DNA of 64,000 bases from Omphiscola glabra (taxonomy: Eukaryota; Mollusca; Gastropoda; Lymnaeidae): the NCBI GenBank assembly GCA_964017045.1, contig OZ024810.1:11849593-11913592 (forward strand). The letters are read 5' to 3'. Below are positions 43,660 to 55,000 of the stretch, one piece after another. Below the pieces are notes generated by a model. That model was not told where the DNA came from. It did no database searches and was given only the letters and a program-made list of their open reading frames with translations. A program made the position numbers and the translations under genes. Position 1 is the first letter of the stretch, and every line of letters begins with the position of its first letter.

Positions 43660-44965
43660 GTTTTTCGTATAAATCCTTTATAAAAAATTTTTTATATCGA
43701 GCAATGGGGGGGGGGGGTGTGGGGGACAGACATTGGACAAAACATGCGTACAGGTAACGCACTTTGGTGAGAATCCCCTTTTTTTTAAAAAAAAAATATT
43801 TTTATTAGTTGTCATATATAGCGCGGTACCCCAGCCTAAGGCTAGCCTCACCGCACTGTACATAAAACTATTAGCAAAAGAGACATAATGGTGACAATAA
43901 CATGAAATACATCGATGTAATAAAGAACAGCTGTATAGAGACAAAACAAGAACAAATTGCATATTCAACACATCCACTCCCAGAACTTTTACATGGCAAG
44001 CTAGTTTTTTTCAGTGCGCTCCCTCTCCCTCTCTCTCTCTCCCTCTCTCTCTCCCTCCCTCTCTCTCCCTCTCTCTCTCCCTCTCTCTCTCTCCCTCTCT
44101 CTCTCTCCCTCTCTCCCTCTCTCCCTCTCCCTCTCTCCCTCTCTCTCTCTCCCTCTCCCTCTCTCTCTCTCCCTCTCTCCCTCTCCCTCTCTCTCTCTCT
44201 CCCTCTCTCCCTCTCCCTCTCTCTCTCTCCCTCTCTCCCTCCCTCTCTCCCTCTCCCTCTCTCCCTCTCTCTCTCACTCTCTCTCTCTCCCTCTCTCTCC
44301 CTCTCTCCCTCTCCCTCTCTCCCTCTCTCTCTCTCTCCCTCTATCTCCCTCCCTCTCTCCCTCTCTCTCTCCCTCTCTCCCTCTCTCTCTCCCTCTCTCC
44401 CTCTCCCTCTCTCTCCCTCTCTCTCTCCCTCTCTCTCTCTCCCTCTCTCTCCCTCCCTCCCTCCCTCTCTCTCTCCCTCTCTCTCTCCCTCTCTCTCCCT
44501 CCCTCTCTCCCTCCCTCTCTCCCTCTCTCTCTCGCTCTCTCTCTCTCTCCCATCCCCAAGGCTCATAGCCGCACAAGTTTTCTCACACCCCTGAACTATA
44601 TAATATTCTAATGACACACCCGCTTTTACACCGCACGTTCATTTCACCAACTATTTCAGAAATACAATATACAATATTACGCACCAAACGCGATTGTGAT
44701 AATTAATATATTATATATATATAAAGAAGTAGTTATCGGGAATTTTATTTTGCGAAATCATATTTCCTACATCCCGAAATAGAAAAAAAAACAGGAAAAA
44801 TTGATTATTGGGGGTGAGGCTGAAAATTTGATACAATTTGTTGTCAGCTGCAACGAGTCTATGTGCCAAGGTTGAGCTCGATAGGTTGAAGAGAAGTGGG
44901 TCAATTGGCCGGCCGAAGATTTCACCACCAAGCCAGCCACGATCAAAAGCGAAGTCATTGTAACG
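43660..44965. repeat. Dispersed repeat family R2, copy 3 (interrupted by CT tract)
   Basis: 5' part (ATAAATCCTTTATAAAA, GAGCAATGGGG, AACGCACTTTGGTGAGAATC) matches 17630-17945. 3' part (GTTATCGGGAATTTTATTTT, GAGCTCGATAGGTTGAAGAG, CCGAAGATTTCACCACCAAG) matches 18130-18340 and 28995-29300. The middle holds an insertion plus the CT tract. Confidence 0.65.
44022..44552. repeat. 530-bp polypyrimidine tract (CTCTCC)n
   Basis: Almost uninterrupted C/T on the plus strand, with CTCTCTCCCTCTCT-type units and only rare A or G. Open frames of Ser/Leu/Pro (plus) and Arg/Glu/Gly (minus) are composition artefacts. Confidence 0.97.
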
Positions 44966-45018
44966 GATTTAATAATACCACATTTATTATTATGATGTGT
45001 CTCCGAGGTGTAGCTTAA

Positions 45019-45198
45019 GGGTCGGTTCACACGATCAGATTTTCCTTCAAGCATTTGATGCAATTCGTGTATGAAGCCTTGTCACAACTTTCGAATTACT
45101 ATTTGATCAAATTCCCCCCCCCAAAAAAAGAAACCACGCAAAAAAATAGTGCGTTCATACAACAATTTGACGCGAAATTTGATCGTGCGAACTGACGC
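45019..45198. mobile_element. piggyBac-like MITE with TTAA target sites
   Basis: Flanked by TTAA at 45015-45018 and 45199-45202. Ends GGGTCGGTTCACACGATCA and TGATCGTGCGAACTGACGC (reverse complement reading) match at 16 of 19 positions. 180 bp, non-coding. TTAA duplication is typical of piggyBac; Kolobok also uses TTAA. Confidence 0.82.
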
Positions 45199-45202
45199 TT
45201 AA

Positions 45203-46591
45203 CCATACAATAATCCCACGTGTATTATGCTGGATGTGTCGTTGCGTGTTACCTACATACTGCGCTGTTGATTAGAGATGAATGGGAACGATAAATAACA
45301 TTAGGTTTTGATGTTTGCACCAAATGGTCCCGGAAATATGCCAAGTGCCTACAAAAAAAAAATCTCTTGACTTTTGAAACCGTACAGTCTTCATTGGCTC
45401 CCAACCATCAACAGATCCAACGATGCCCCCCCCCCCACCCACATCCCACAAATCATCCATTCATATACTTTCTCCACACAATCCAGACATCTACCCAATT
45501 CTCCCCCCCCCCCCCATATCCACATATCTTCTTACTCTCCCGCACTATCCACAATTCCTCTTTCTCAGCACTGTCCACAAATCCGCCAACCCCGCAAATC
45601 CACATGCTCCCCATCCAACAGACTTGGCCAATCACAAGACTCTCTCGCCCCCCCCCCTCCCCCGCTGCCAACCCGGACGACGCATACAACCCGAACCTCG
45701 CCACTGACAACCAAGTTATCGGGTATCTTTGACAAACGTTTTTTGTTTGTCTTAAACCCGTGTTAAAACACGTTATTTACCACCAACCCACCTTCTGCCA
45801 TTGTTGTCTCTCCCACCCCCACATTCCCCCCTCAGAGTGCCCAAACACGGTCCTCCACTAAGACCCAACGATGCGAGCGCCCTCGGTCTGAGAGGGGGGT
45901 CGTAGGAGGCTTTACTCATCGTGTAAACCCGGGGATCCGACACTAGCGCTGCATGTACGTTCTTCGACAACGTTGTCACACGATTTCCTCCTTCCCCCCT
46001 CCTCTGCCCCACAGTGTACCACATTTTCCCCTGGATAAATTATCTGGTGATTGTCATGTTGTGTCTGCGAGCACCAAAACAATGTTGTCTCCTCCGCAAA
46101 GGCTAACATATCGCGCGATCCGCGCCCCTGGGCAGACTGTGGAAACGTCCGCCCGACAGCCACCGCAGACAACAGGAGCTGCGAGTTTACATTGTGTCCT
46201 TCTCCCCCTTTAAATTTAAATTCTCCTTCAGAAGTATCGCAGCAAAGCCTTCGTTGTTGTGCGATAAGCTCGGAGTTTTTCCACGGCGGATTAAATTCTT
46301 CGAAGTCTCATTGCTAATTGACAAGAAATGACAATATTTATTTGTGGGACAGAACATGGAGGGTATTGGCTGAGATAAGTGAATAAACGTTGAAATGAAA
46401 AGTTTCCCCCAAACACTCCATGACAAGGGACACACCATGCCTAAGATAAGTGTGATAAAATAGCTATGATAAGTATGACAATAAGCCTATGGTGAGTTCC
46501 CTAACACACCGAAAAGTAAACCACAAATTTTCAATGTAATTGATATGCCTTTCCAATAACTTTCTTAATGATTATTAACCAAAATTGTCCG
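45203..46591. other. No recognised gene
   Basis: Poly-C at 45427, 45504 and 45650. 45840-46330 has balanced composition with open frames on both strands up to 88 codons, unrecognised. Confidence 0.4.
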
Positions 46592-46685
46592 TGACCAGTA
46601 CCCAAAATTGAATATGACCTGTACCCAAAATTGAATTTGACGAGTACCCAAAATTGAATATGACCTGTACCCAAAATTGTCTATG
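46592..46685. repeat. 23-bp minisatellite, 4 units
   Basis: Unit GAATATGACCTGTACCCAAA plus ATT. Confidence 0.9.
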
Positions 46686-47096
46686 ACAGGACCTTGTCCG
46701 TGACACGTTCTTGCCCTATATCAACGCGTCTGTGAATGGATTGACAACATTTCCACGACAAGTGCCGGAAACTGCCGATAATTGTCCGTCAGTCTCTGTG
46801 ATATACACGCTTCACAACTTCTACGGAGCTAAACATATTACCATTTAATTACCGGTACATTACCCACCGGAAATTCCGGCTGAAACAGTGGGATGACACG
46901 AAATCGTACACTGAGATATAATCGATTTATATCGTTACCCAATTGACGGGAATTTGATAGGTATATATGTCTTGGTAGTGACACCTTGCGGAAGGAATGG
47001 AAAATGGGGCCGCACCTGGATAACCCTAGGGGGGGGGCACCACATACATGGAAGATACAGCTTGGCGGCAGTGGCGTTGCAGGAGTCGTCGGAATT
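46686..47096. other. No recognised gene
   Basis: Unique-looking sequence between two tandem arrays. Nothing recognised. Confidence 0.4.
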
Positions 47097-47450
47097 TTTT
47101 ATTTGTATAAATGGATCCGCCTACGGAACTCCCTCTCGGGAGTTTTGAGTTCAGAGTTTTCCTTCTCTTAGATGAGTTGCCGTCCAATTTTGTATAAATG
47201 GATCCGCCTACTGAACTCCCTCTTGGGAGTTTTGAGTTCAGAGTTTTCCTTCTCTTAGATGAGTTGCCGTCCAATTTTGTATAAATGGATCCGCCTACTG
47301 AACTCCCTCTTGGGAGTTTTGAGTTCAGAGTTTTCCTTCTCTTAGATGAGTTGCCGTCCAATATTGTATAAATGGATCCGCCTACTGAACTCCCTCTCGG
47401 GAGTTTTGAGTTCAGAGTTTTCCTTCTCTTAGATGAGTTGCCGTCCAAGG
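47097..47450. repeat. 87-bp tandem repeat, 4 units, each with a hairpin
   Basis: TGTATAAATGGATCCGCCTA starts at 47104, 47191 and 47278, with a fourth near 47365. Each unit contains the inverted repeat AACTCCC/GGGAGTT around TCTC or TCTT and the words GAGTTCAGAGTTTTCCTTCT and TTAGATGAGTTGCCGTCCAA. 87 is a multiple of 3, so the minus strand has a 140-codon frame with a 29-residue repeat (DGNSSKRRKTLNSKLPRGSS core). The plus frame stops at TAA in each unit. No evidence that it is translated. Confidence 0.9.
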
Positions 47451-47654
47451 TTAACGGTGTCCCATCCCCCCCCCGGGGGGGGGGGTGCTCGTGTTGTTTT
47501 TGCTCTGACTTGGTCTTTAGTGGGGGGATGGAACTACCGAGTGACCCGGTTTAGATCACTCGACCACCCAGCAACCTCGGCTAGGTCATGGACGACATAT
47601 AAGGCTTCTTCAACTCTCACTGAATTTTCATGACTTTCTAGTAATTGTTTTCGA

Positions 47655-47956
47655 ATAAACAGCTAAACTGATATTCTTCTGACATCCGAGTAGCATTGAG
47701 TCTAATGGTACCCGGGTGCGAATGGCGGCGCTGCGTGTCTGGGTACATTTTTACTAATGCTATTCGGATGTCATTTGTAGTAGTTTATTTTAGTTAAACT
47801 GAAGAAGTAAGCTTACAAACGTATAGTACATTCAATTATCTTTCATTTGATACCTCATTTTGTCTTACAAACCCAACAATAATATTTTAAATCGTTTTTT
47901 TAATCCCAACCCGGGTACCAATAGCCACTTCGTTTTTGAAATCTCATGGGAACCTG
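47655..47956 (+). mobile_element. Foldback element FB, copy 3 (left arm truncated)
   Basis: Retains GACATCCGAGTAGCATTGAG on the left, the loop GGTACCCGGGTGCGAATGGC, then TTCGGATGTCATTTGTAGTA and the full right arm to CCACTTCGTTTTTGAAATCT. Same orientation as copy 2. Confidence 0.8.
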
Positions 47957-49378
47957 AAAACAGTTAAAAAAAAAAAAAAAAATTAAAAAAAAATTAAAAT
48001 GCATGGAACTTGGTTGAAATCTAACGTAAAAAAAGATGATAAAATTCTCATGTCAAACAGAGCAGAGTTTTAAAATAATGATTATTATTGGTTTTTTTAT
48101 TTTTTAAAAAGGTAGTTTGGGGAGTGGGCAAAGTTTGCGTCCACTACCCATTAAATTTTTGGTTGTTTTCTACGCCCTTGCATTCACTATGGAATTTTTT
48201 TTCCCCCCTCCACATCCCAAATCCGGGCCTCTTAAATATTGGAGCCCCCATGCAGCCGTCGGTGTTGTGGGGACCACGTGACACCCTGTGTGAACATCGT
48301 GAGAAATCATTAGAAAATAAATAAATAAATATATATATATATATATACATCTCCATGTTCACAACTTGCAAGCTTTCCACAAAATATCCAATGTATCTAT
48401 ACTTATTTTTTTTAAACGATACAATGAAGAGAAAACAAAATCATGACGTAAATATCTTTTTTTTCCCAGTCAAAAAATGATGTGAGTTAAATATATGAAC
48501 ATAAAACATGGTTCATATATATATATATATTAAACATGAGCCCTACATTCCCCACCCCACCATCATAATCACACGCTCGTTAAAGATACACCCTCTGCAC
48601 TCTGAACCCTGCACTCTGAACCCTGCACTCTGAACCCTGATCCCAGAATTTCCTAACTATTGAGACATAAGCAACATTATTACAACGGAGGTAGTTGAGC
48701 CATTCGACGTAGCGTTTTTCTGGAGGGTTAAAAAAAAAAAAAAAAAAAAAATAGGCTGAAAGGGTTGGGGCTGGAGATATAAGGAGTTAAAGAACAAGAT
48801 AACCATAAGACACTTAACTCTTTTGTGCTTAAAAGGGGGCTGGATATTTTACGAGGTGGTCCATGACAGGGGAAATTGAGGCATTTCACAAATTCAGATG
48901 GCGCTCCCGACGACAGGTCCTTGTAGATAGCAGTGATAAGAAGGCATCAAACGGTTTGGGGAGTTGAGGAGGAAAAAAAAAAAAAAAAAAGGTTTTGGAC
49001 GGAGGGGTGGGGGGGGGGGGGTAGCTGCGTTTATTCTCTACACCAGGATCCAAGCGACGGGAGACTTACGAGGAGGGGGGTGAGGGTGTTATGACTGGTA
49101 TGTTGACGTGCGGTGGAGTGGGGTTGGGGGGGGGGTTGATTGAACGAGTCGATAAATGACTGGATTAGCTGACGGATTATTGGTTGAACGGGGGGCAGTC
49201 TTTTGATGGACAGAGTAAACTGATGGAGAGGAGGGGGGAGGGGGGGAGGGGTTGGAAAGTATTTTAAAGTCCTTGTTGGACACATTGTCACATGACACCC
49301 CCCCCCCCCCAGTGTCACGTTCAGAATTGTAGATGACAAAACGGTGGATTATAATGACAACAGTACATGTAACAATGC
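47957..49378. other. No recognised gene; AT runs and simple repeats
   Basis: TA microsatellites at 48330-48350 and 48518-48532, four units of TCTGAACCCTGCAC at 48595-48640, poly-A at 48730 and 48975, and G-rich 49000-49260. No exon recognised. Confidence 0.4.
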
Positions 49379-49850
49379 CAATACTAGGCTATATGGGGAA
49401 TATAGGTGCATACAATGACAACGGTAGATAAAGTAACAATACTAGATTATATGGGAATATAAGTTTACAACGACAATACTAGATTATATGGGAATAGAAG
49501 TTTACAATGACAATACTAGATTATATGGGAATAGAAGTTTACAATGACAATACTAGATTATATGGGAATAGAAGTTTACAATGACAATACTAGATTATAT
49601 GGGAATAGAAGTTTACAATGACAATACTAGATTATATGGGAATAGAAGTTTACAATGACAATACTAGATTATATGGGAATAGAAGTTTACAATGACAATA
49701 CTAGATTATATGGGAATAGAAGTTTACAATGACAATACTAGATTATATGGGAATAGAAGTTTACAATGACAATACTAGATTATATGGGAATAGAAGTTTA
49801 CAATGACAATACTAGATTATATGGGAATAGAAGTTTACAATGACAATAAG
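49379..49850. repeat. 37-bp minisatellite, about 12 units
   Basis: Unit AATACTAGATTATATGGGAA plus TAGAAGTTTACAATGAC. The last ten or so units are essentially identical; the first ones (from 49379) are diverged. Confidence 0.96.
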
Positions 49851-50169
49851 GAGATATTCTGAACCAGGGAGAGGAAAAACCTGGTGGGGAAAAAGAGGTG
49901 GGGGAGGGAGGACGCAAAACAACGACGTAGGTCTCGACAAGAAGTCTTCGTCTGTGAACAGTACAGGCAGCACGGACAGTACAGATAGTTCACATTCTAT
50001 CCTAACAAATATAAAATAATAATTTTTAATAAATCAAAACTTAGCTGAACCAAAGTATCAAAGAGAACAGAGAAAGGTCAAATTAAGATCACGGGTTGAG
50101 CGTGTATGGTTAGAAGTTTTCATTGGCTCTAGGATAGCATTGTACCACGAGTACAATTTAAGGAGAATG
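49851..50169. other. No recognised gene
   Basis: Short unique stretch between two arrays. Confidence 0.4.
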
Positions 50170-50625
50170 TCCGATTACATTGACATAGTAGATTGTATGA
50201 GGAGAGAGGATTGTACAGTAAGAGATACGCCTACTATATGAGAACATGTAGATTATATAGTAGGATATGTGTCTGTTATGTGAGAATAGTAGATTATATA
50301 GTAGGATATGTGTCTGTTATGTGAGAATAGTAGATTATATAGTAGGATATGTGTCTGTTATGTGAGAATAGTAGATTATATAGTAGGAGATTTGTCTGTT
50401 ATGTGAGAATAGTAGAGTATATAGTAGTATATACGTCTATTGTATGACACTAGTAGATCATAGAGTAGGAGATATGTCTGTTATGTGAGAGTATCAGATC
50501 ATTTAGTAGGAGATATTTCTGTTGTGTGAAAATAGTAGATGATAAAGTAGGAGATATGTCTATTGTATGAGAATAGTAGATTATACAGTAGGAGATACGT
50601 CTAGTATATGAGGATAGTAGATAGG
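50170..50625. repeat. 41-bp minisatellite, about 10 units
   Basis: Unit TGAGAATAGTAGATTATATA plus GTAGGATATGTGTCTGTTATG. Four central units are nearly identical and flanked by degenerate ones. Shares the word TAGATTATAT with the neighbouring 37-bp array. Confidence 0.92.
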
Positions 50626-50979
50626 GAGGAGATTAGATCAAAATATTATATTATTTTTTTTTTTGTATCCTATTAAAAAAAATAGTTCTTGTGATTCTCC
50701 CAAATCCAGATATATTGGGTGTAGGGCGTGCTATTTTAATTATTATTTTATATTTATTTCGCTTTTATTGAAAACATCCAAACACATTTTATTGTAAAAT
50801 GAAAAGGACGAAATAGTTTTTTTAAAGACAGACCTTCTGAATCCCTGATTCCTTTAAATACATAAATGTCATGTGTTCCAATTGTTTTATTTATGTATGT
50901 GCTGAAAATGTACAATGCAATAAAAAAAAAAACACCACAAATTTCCATTTGTTTGGATCAATAAAGAATCTTATCTTAT
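50626..50979. other. AT-rich sequence, no recognised gene
   Basis: Nothing recognised apart from homopolymer runs. Confidence 0.4.
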
Positions 50980-51117
50980 TCGGAAACCTTTAATAAAGAC
51001 AGACATTCCGAAACCTTTAATAAAGACAGACATTCCGAAACATTTAATAAAGACAGACATTCCGAAACCTTTAAAGGCAGACATTCCGAAACCTTTAAAG
51101 GCAGACATTCCGAAACC
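50980..51117. repeat. 27-bp minisatellite, 5 units
   Basis: Unit CATTCCGAAACCTTTAATAA plus AGACAGA. The last two units lack the AATAA segment and are 20-21 bp. Confidence 0.92.
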
Positions 51118-51292
51118 GGAAATTATTTTCTAGACATGGCCTTACTTTATGTTAAACGCGTTCTATACTGAAACGGGAAGGGATCGTTCGTTGCTTGAGA
51201 CACGTTTGTCCCATGGACTCGTTGTTTGATACGGACGACAATTCAGACCGGAACTTTTTAAAAACGAAACACGCGTTCGTCGCAAGCAAGCT

Positions 51293-51715
51293 TAGAACTA
51301 GAACGTTTTTACAATAGAACTAGACCGTTTTTACAATAGAACTATACCGTTTTTGCAATAGAACTAGACCGTTTTTGCAATAGAACTAGACCGTTTTTGC
51401 AATAGAACTAGACCGTTTTTGCAATAGAACTAGACCGTTTTTACAATAGAACTAGACCGTTTTTGCAATAGAACTAGACGGTTTTTACAATAGAACTAGA
51501 CCGTTTTTAAAATAGAACTAGACCGTTTTTACAATAGAACTAGACCGTTTTTACAATAGAACTAGACCGTTTTTACAAAAGAAATAGACAGTTTTTGCAT
51601 TAGAACTTGGCAGTTTTTACAATAGAACTTGTCAGTTTTTACAATAGAACTAGACAGTTTTTGCAATAGAACTTGGCAGTTTTTACAATAGAACTTGTCA
51701 GCCTTTACAGCAGAA
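51293..51715. repeat. 22-bp minisatellite, about 19 units
   Basis: Unit CAATAGAACTAGACCGTTTT plus TA or TG. The last third is diverged (CTTGGCAG, CTTGTCAG). Confidence 0.95.
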
Positions 51716-52040
51716 CTTAACTAGAGTCACATTAAATACACAATTCTATTCCAAAGACGTGATGATATTAACAATGTTTAAGATCAAATCTATAATAAAC
51801 TAGACACATTAATTTATAAATACCGAGATGGCAACTGGAACAAATACAAAAATCACCCGTGAAGTCAGGAAAATGCTTTCATAATTAAAAAAAAATAATT
51901 TTGACTGACACATAAAATTTCATAATTTCACAAATTTTTTTTTTCTGACATAGTAAAAAAATTTTTTTTTTTAAACCTACGAAGTTACAAAAAAAAAAAA
52001 GAAAATGAAATATCTAGAACTTGTTTTTAATTTTTAAATT
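51716..52040. other. AT-rich spacer before the satellite
   Basis: Homopolymer A and T runs. No gene recognised. Confidence 0.45.
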
Positions 52041-55000
52041 CTAGTCTGTTCGCCTGTATTAAGTTCTATACTCAACATCTATATCATGTTCTAGGCACGG
52101 TGCCTGTATTAAGTTCTATACTCAACATCTATATCATGTTCTAGGCTCGGTGCCTGTATTAAGTTCTATACTCAACATCTATATCATGTTCTAGGCTCGG
52201 TGCCTGTATTAAGTTCTATACTCAACATCTATATCATGTTCTAGGCTCGGTGCCTGTATTAAGTTCTATACTCAACATCTATATCATGTTCTAGGCTCGG
52301 TGCCTGTATTAAGTTCTATACTCAACATCTATATCATGTTCTAGGCTCGGTGCCTGTATTAAGTTCTATACTCAACATCTATATCATGCTCTAGGCACGG
52401 TGCCTGTATTAAGTTCTATACTAAACATCTATATCATGTTCTAGGCTCGGTGCCTGTATTAAGTTCTATACTAAACATCTATATCATGTTCTAGGCTCGG
52501 TGCTTGTATTAAGTTCTATACTAAACATCTATATCATGGTCTAGGCTCGGTGCCTGTATTAAGTTCTATACTCAACATCTATATCATGTTCTAGGCTCGG
52601 TGCCTGTATTAAGTTCTATACTCAACATCTATATCATGGTCTAGGCTCGGTGCCTGTATTAAGTTCTATACTCAACATCTATATCTTGGTCTAGGCTCGG
52701 TGCCTGTATTAAGTTCTATACTCAACATCTATATCATGGTCTAGGCTCGGTGCCTGTATTAAGTTCTATACTCAACATCTATATCATGTTCTAGGCTCGG
52801 TGCCTGTATTAAGTTCTATACTCAACATCTATATCATGTTCTAGGCTCGGTGCCTGTATTAAGTTCTATACTCAACATCTATATCATGGTCTAGGCTCGG
52901 TGCCTGTATTAAGTTCTATACTCAACATCTATATCATGTTCTAGGCTCGGTGCCTGTATTAAGTTCTATACTCAACATCTATATCATGGTCTAGGCTCGG
53001 TGCCTGTATTAAGTTCTATACTCAACATCTATATCATGTTCTAGGCTCGGTGCCTGTATTAAGTTCTATACTCAACATCTATATCATGTTCTAGGCTCGG
53101 TGCTTGTATTAAGTTCTATACTCAACATCTATATCATGTTCTAGGCTCGGTGCCTGTATTAAGTTCTATACTCAACATCTATATCATGTTCTAGGCTCGG
53201 TGCCTGTATTAAGTTCTATACTCAACATCTATATCATGTTCTAGGCTCGGTGCTTGTATTAAGTTCTATACTCAACATCTATATCATGTTCTAGGCTCGG
53301 TGCTTGTATTAAGTTCTATACTCAACATCTATATCATGTTCTAGGCTCGGTGCCTGTATTAAGTTCTATACTCAACATCTATATCATGTTCTAGGCTCGG
53401 TGCCTGTATTAAGTTCTATACTCAACATCTATATCATGCTCTAGGCACGGTGCCTGTATTAAGTTCTATACTAAACATCTATATCATGTTCTAGGCTCGG
53501 TGCCTGTATTAAGTTCTATACTAAACATCTATATCATGTTCTAGGCTCGGTGCTTGTATTAAGTTCTATACTAAACATCTATATCATGGTCTAGGCTCGG
53601 TGCCTGTATTAAGTTCTATACTCAACATCTATATCATGTTCTAGGCTCGGTGCCTGTATTAAGTTCTATACTCAACATCTATATCATGGTCTAGGCTCGG
53701 TGCCTGTATTAAGTTCTATACTCAACATCTATATCTTGGTCTAGGCTCGGTGCCTGTATTAAGTTCTATACTCAACATCTATATCATGGTCTAGGCTCGG
53801 TGCCTGTATTAAGTTCTATACTCAACATCTATATCATGTTCTAGGCTCGGTGCCTGTATTAAGTTCTATACTCAACATCTATATCATGTTCTAGGCTCGG
53901 TGCCTGTATTAAGTTCTATACTCAACATCTATATCATGGTCTAGGCTCGGTGCCTGTATTAAGTTCTATACTCAACATCTATATCATGTTCTAGGCTCGG
54001 TGCCTGTATTAAGTTCTATACTCAACATCTATATCATGGTCTAGGCTCGGTGCCTGTATTAAGTTCTATACTCAACATCTATATCATGTTCTAGGCTCGG
54101 TGCCTGTATTAAGTTCTATACTCAACATCTATATCATGTTCTAGGCTCGGTGCTTGTATTAAGTTCTATACTCAACATCTATATCATGTTCTAGGCTCGG
54201 TGCCTGTATTAAGTTCTATACTCAACATCTATATCATGTTCTAGGCTCGGTGCCTGTATTAAGTTCTATACTCAACATCTATATCATGTTCTAGGCTCGG
54301 TGCTTGTATTAAGTTCTATACTCAACATCTATATCATGTTCTAGGCTCGGTGCCTGTATTAAGTTCTATACTCAACATCTATATCATGTTCTAGGCTCGG
54401 TGCCTGTATTAAGTTCTATACTCAACATCTATATCATGTTCTAGGCTCGGTGCCTGTATTAAGTTCTATACTCAACATCTATATCTTGTTCTAGGCTCGG
54501 TGCCTGTATTAAGTTCTATACTCAACATCTATATCATGTTCTAGGCTCGGTGCTTGTATTAAGTTCTATACTCAACATCTATATCATGTTCTAGGCTCGG
54601 TGCCTGTATTAAGTTCTATACTCAACATCTATATCATGTTCTAGGCTCGGTGCCTGTATTAAGTTCTATACTCAACATCTATATCATGTTCTAGGCTCGG
54701 TGCTTGTATTAAGTTCTATACTCAACATCTATATCATGTTCTAGGCTCGGTGCCTGTATTAAGTTCTATACTCAACATCTATATCATGTTCTAGGCTCGG
54801 TGCCTGTATTAAGTTCTATACTCAACATCTATATCATGTTCTAGGCTCGGTGCCTGTATTAAGTTCTATACTCAACATCTATATCTTGTTCTAGGCTCGG
54901 TGCCTGTATTAAGTTCTATACTCAACATCTATATCATGTTCTAGGCTCGGTGCCTGTATTAAGTTCTATACTCAACATCTATATCATGTTCTAGGCTCGG

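Noticed and set aside
44011..44617. 248-codon Arg/Glu/Gly-rich minus-strand frame as an RE-rich nuclear protein
   Set aside because: Composition artefact of the (CTCTCC)n tract; equally long Ser/Leu/Pro frames exist on the plus strand.
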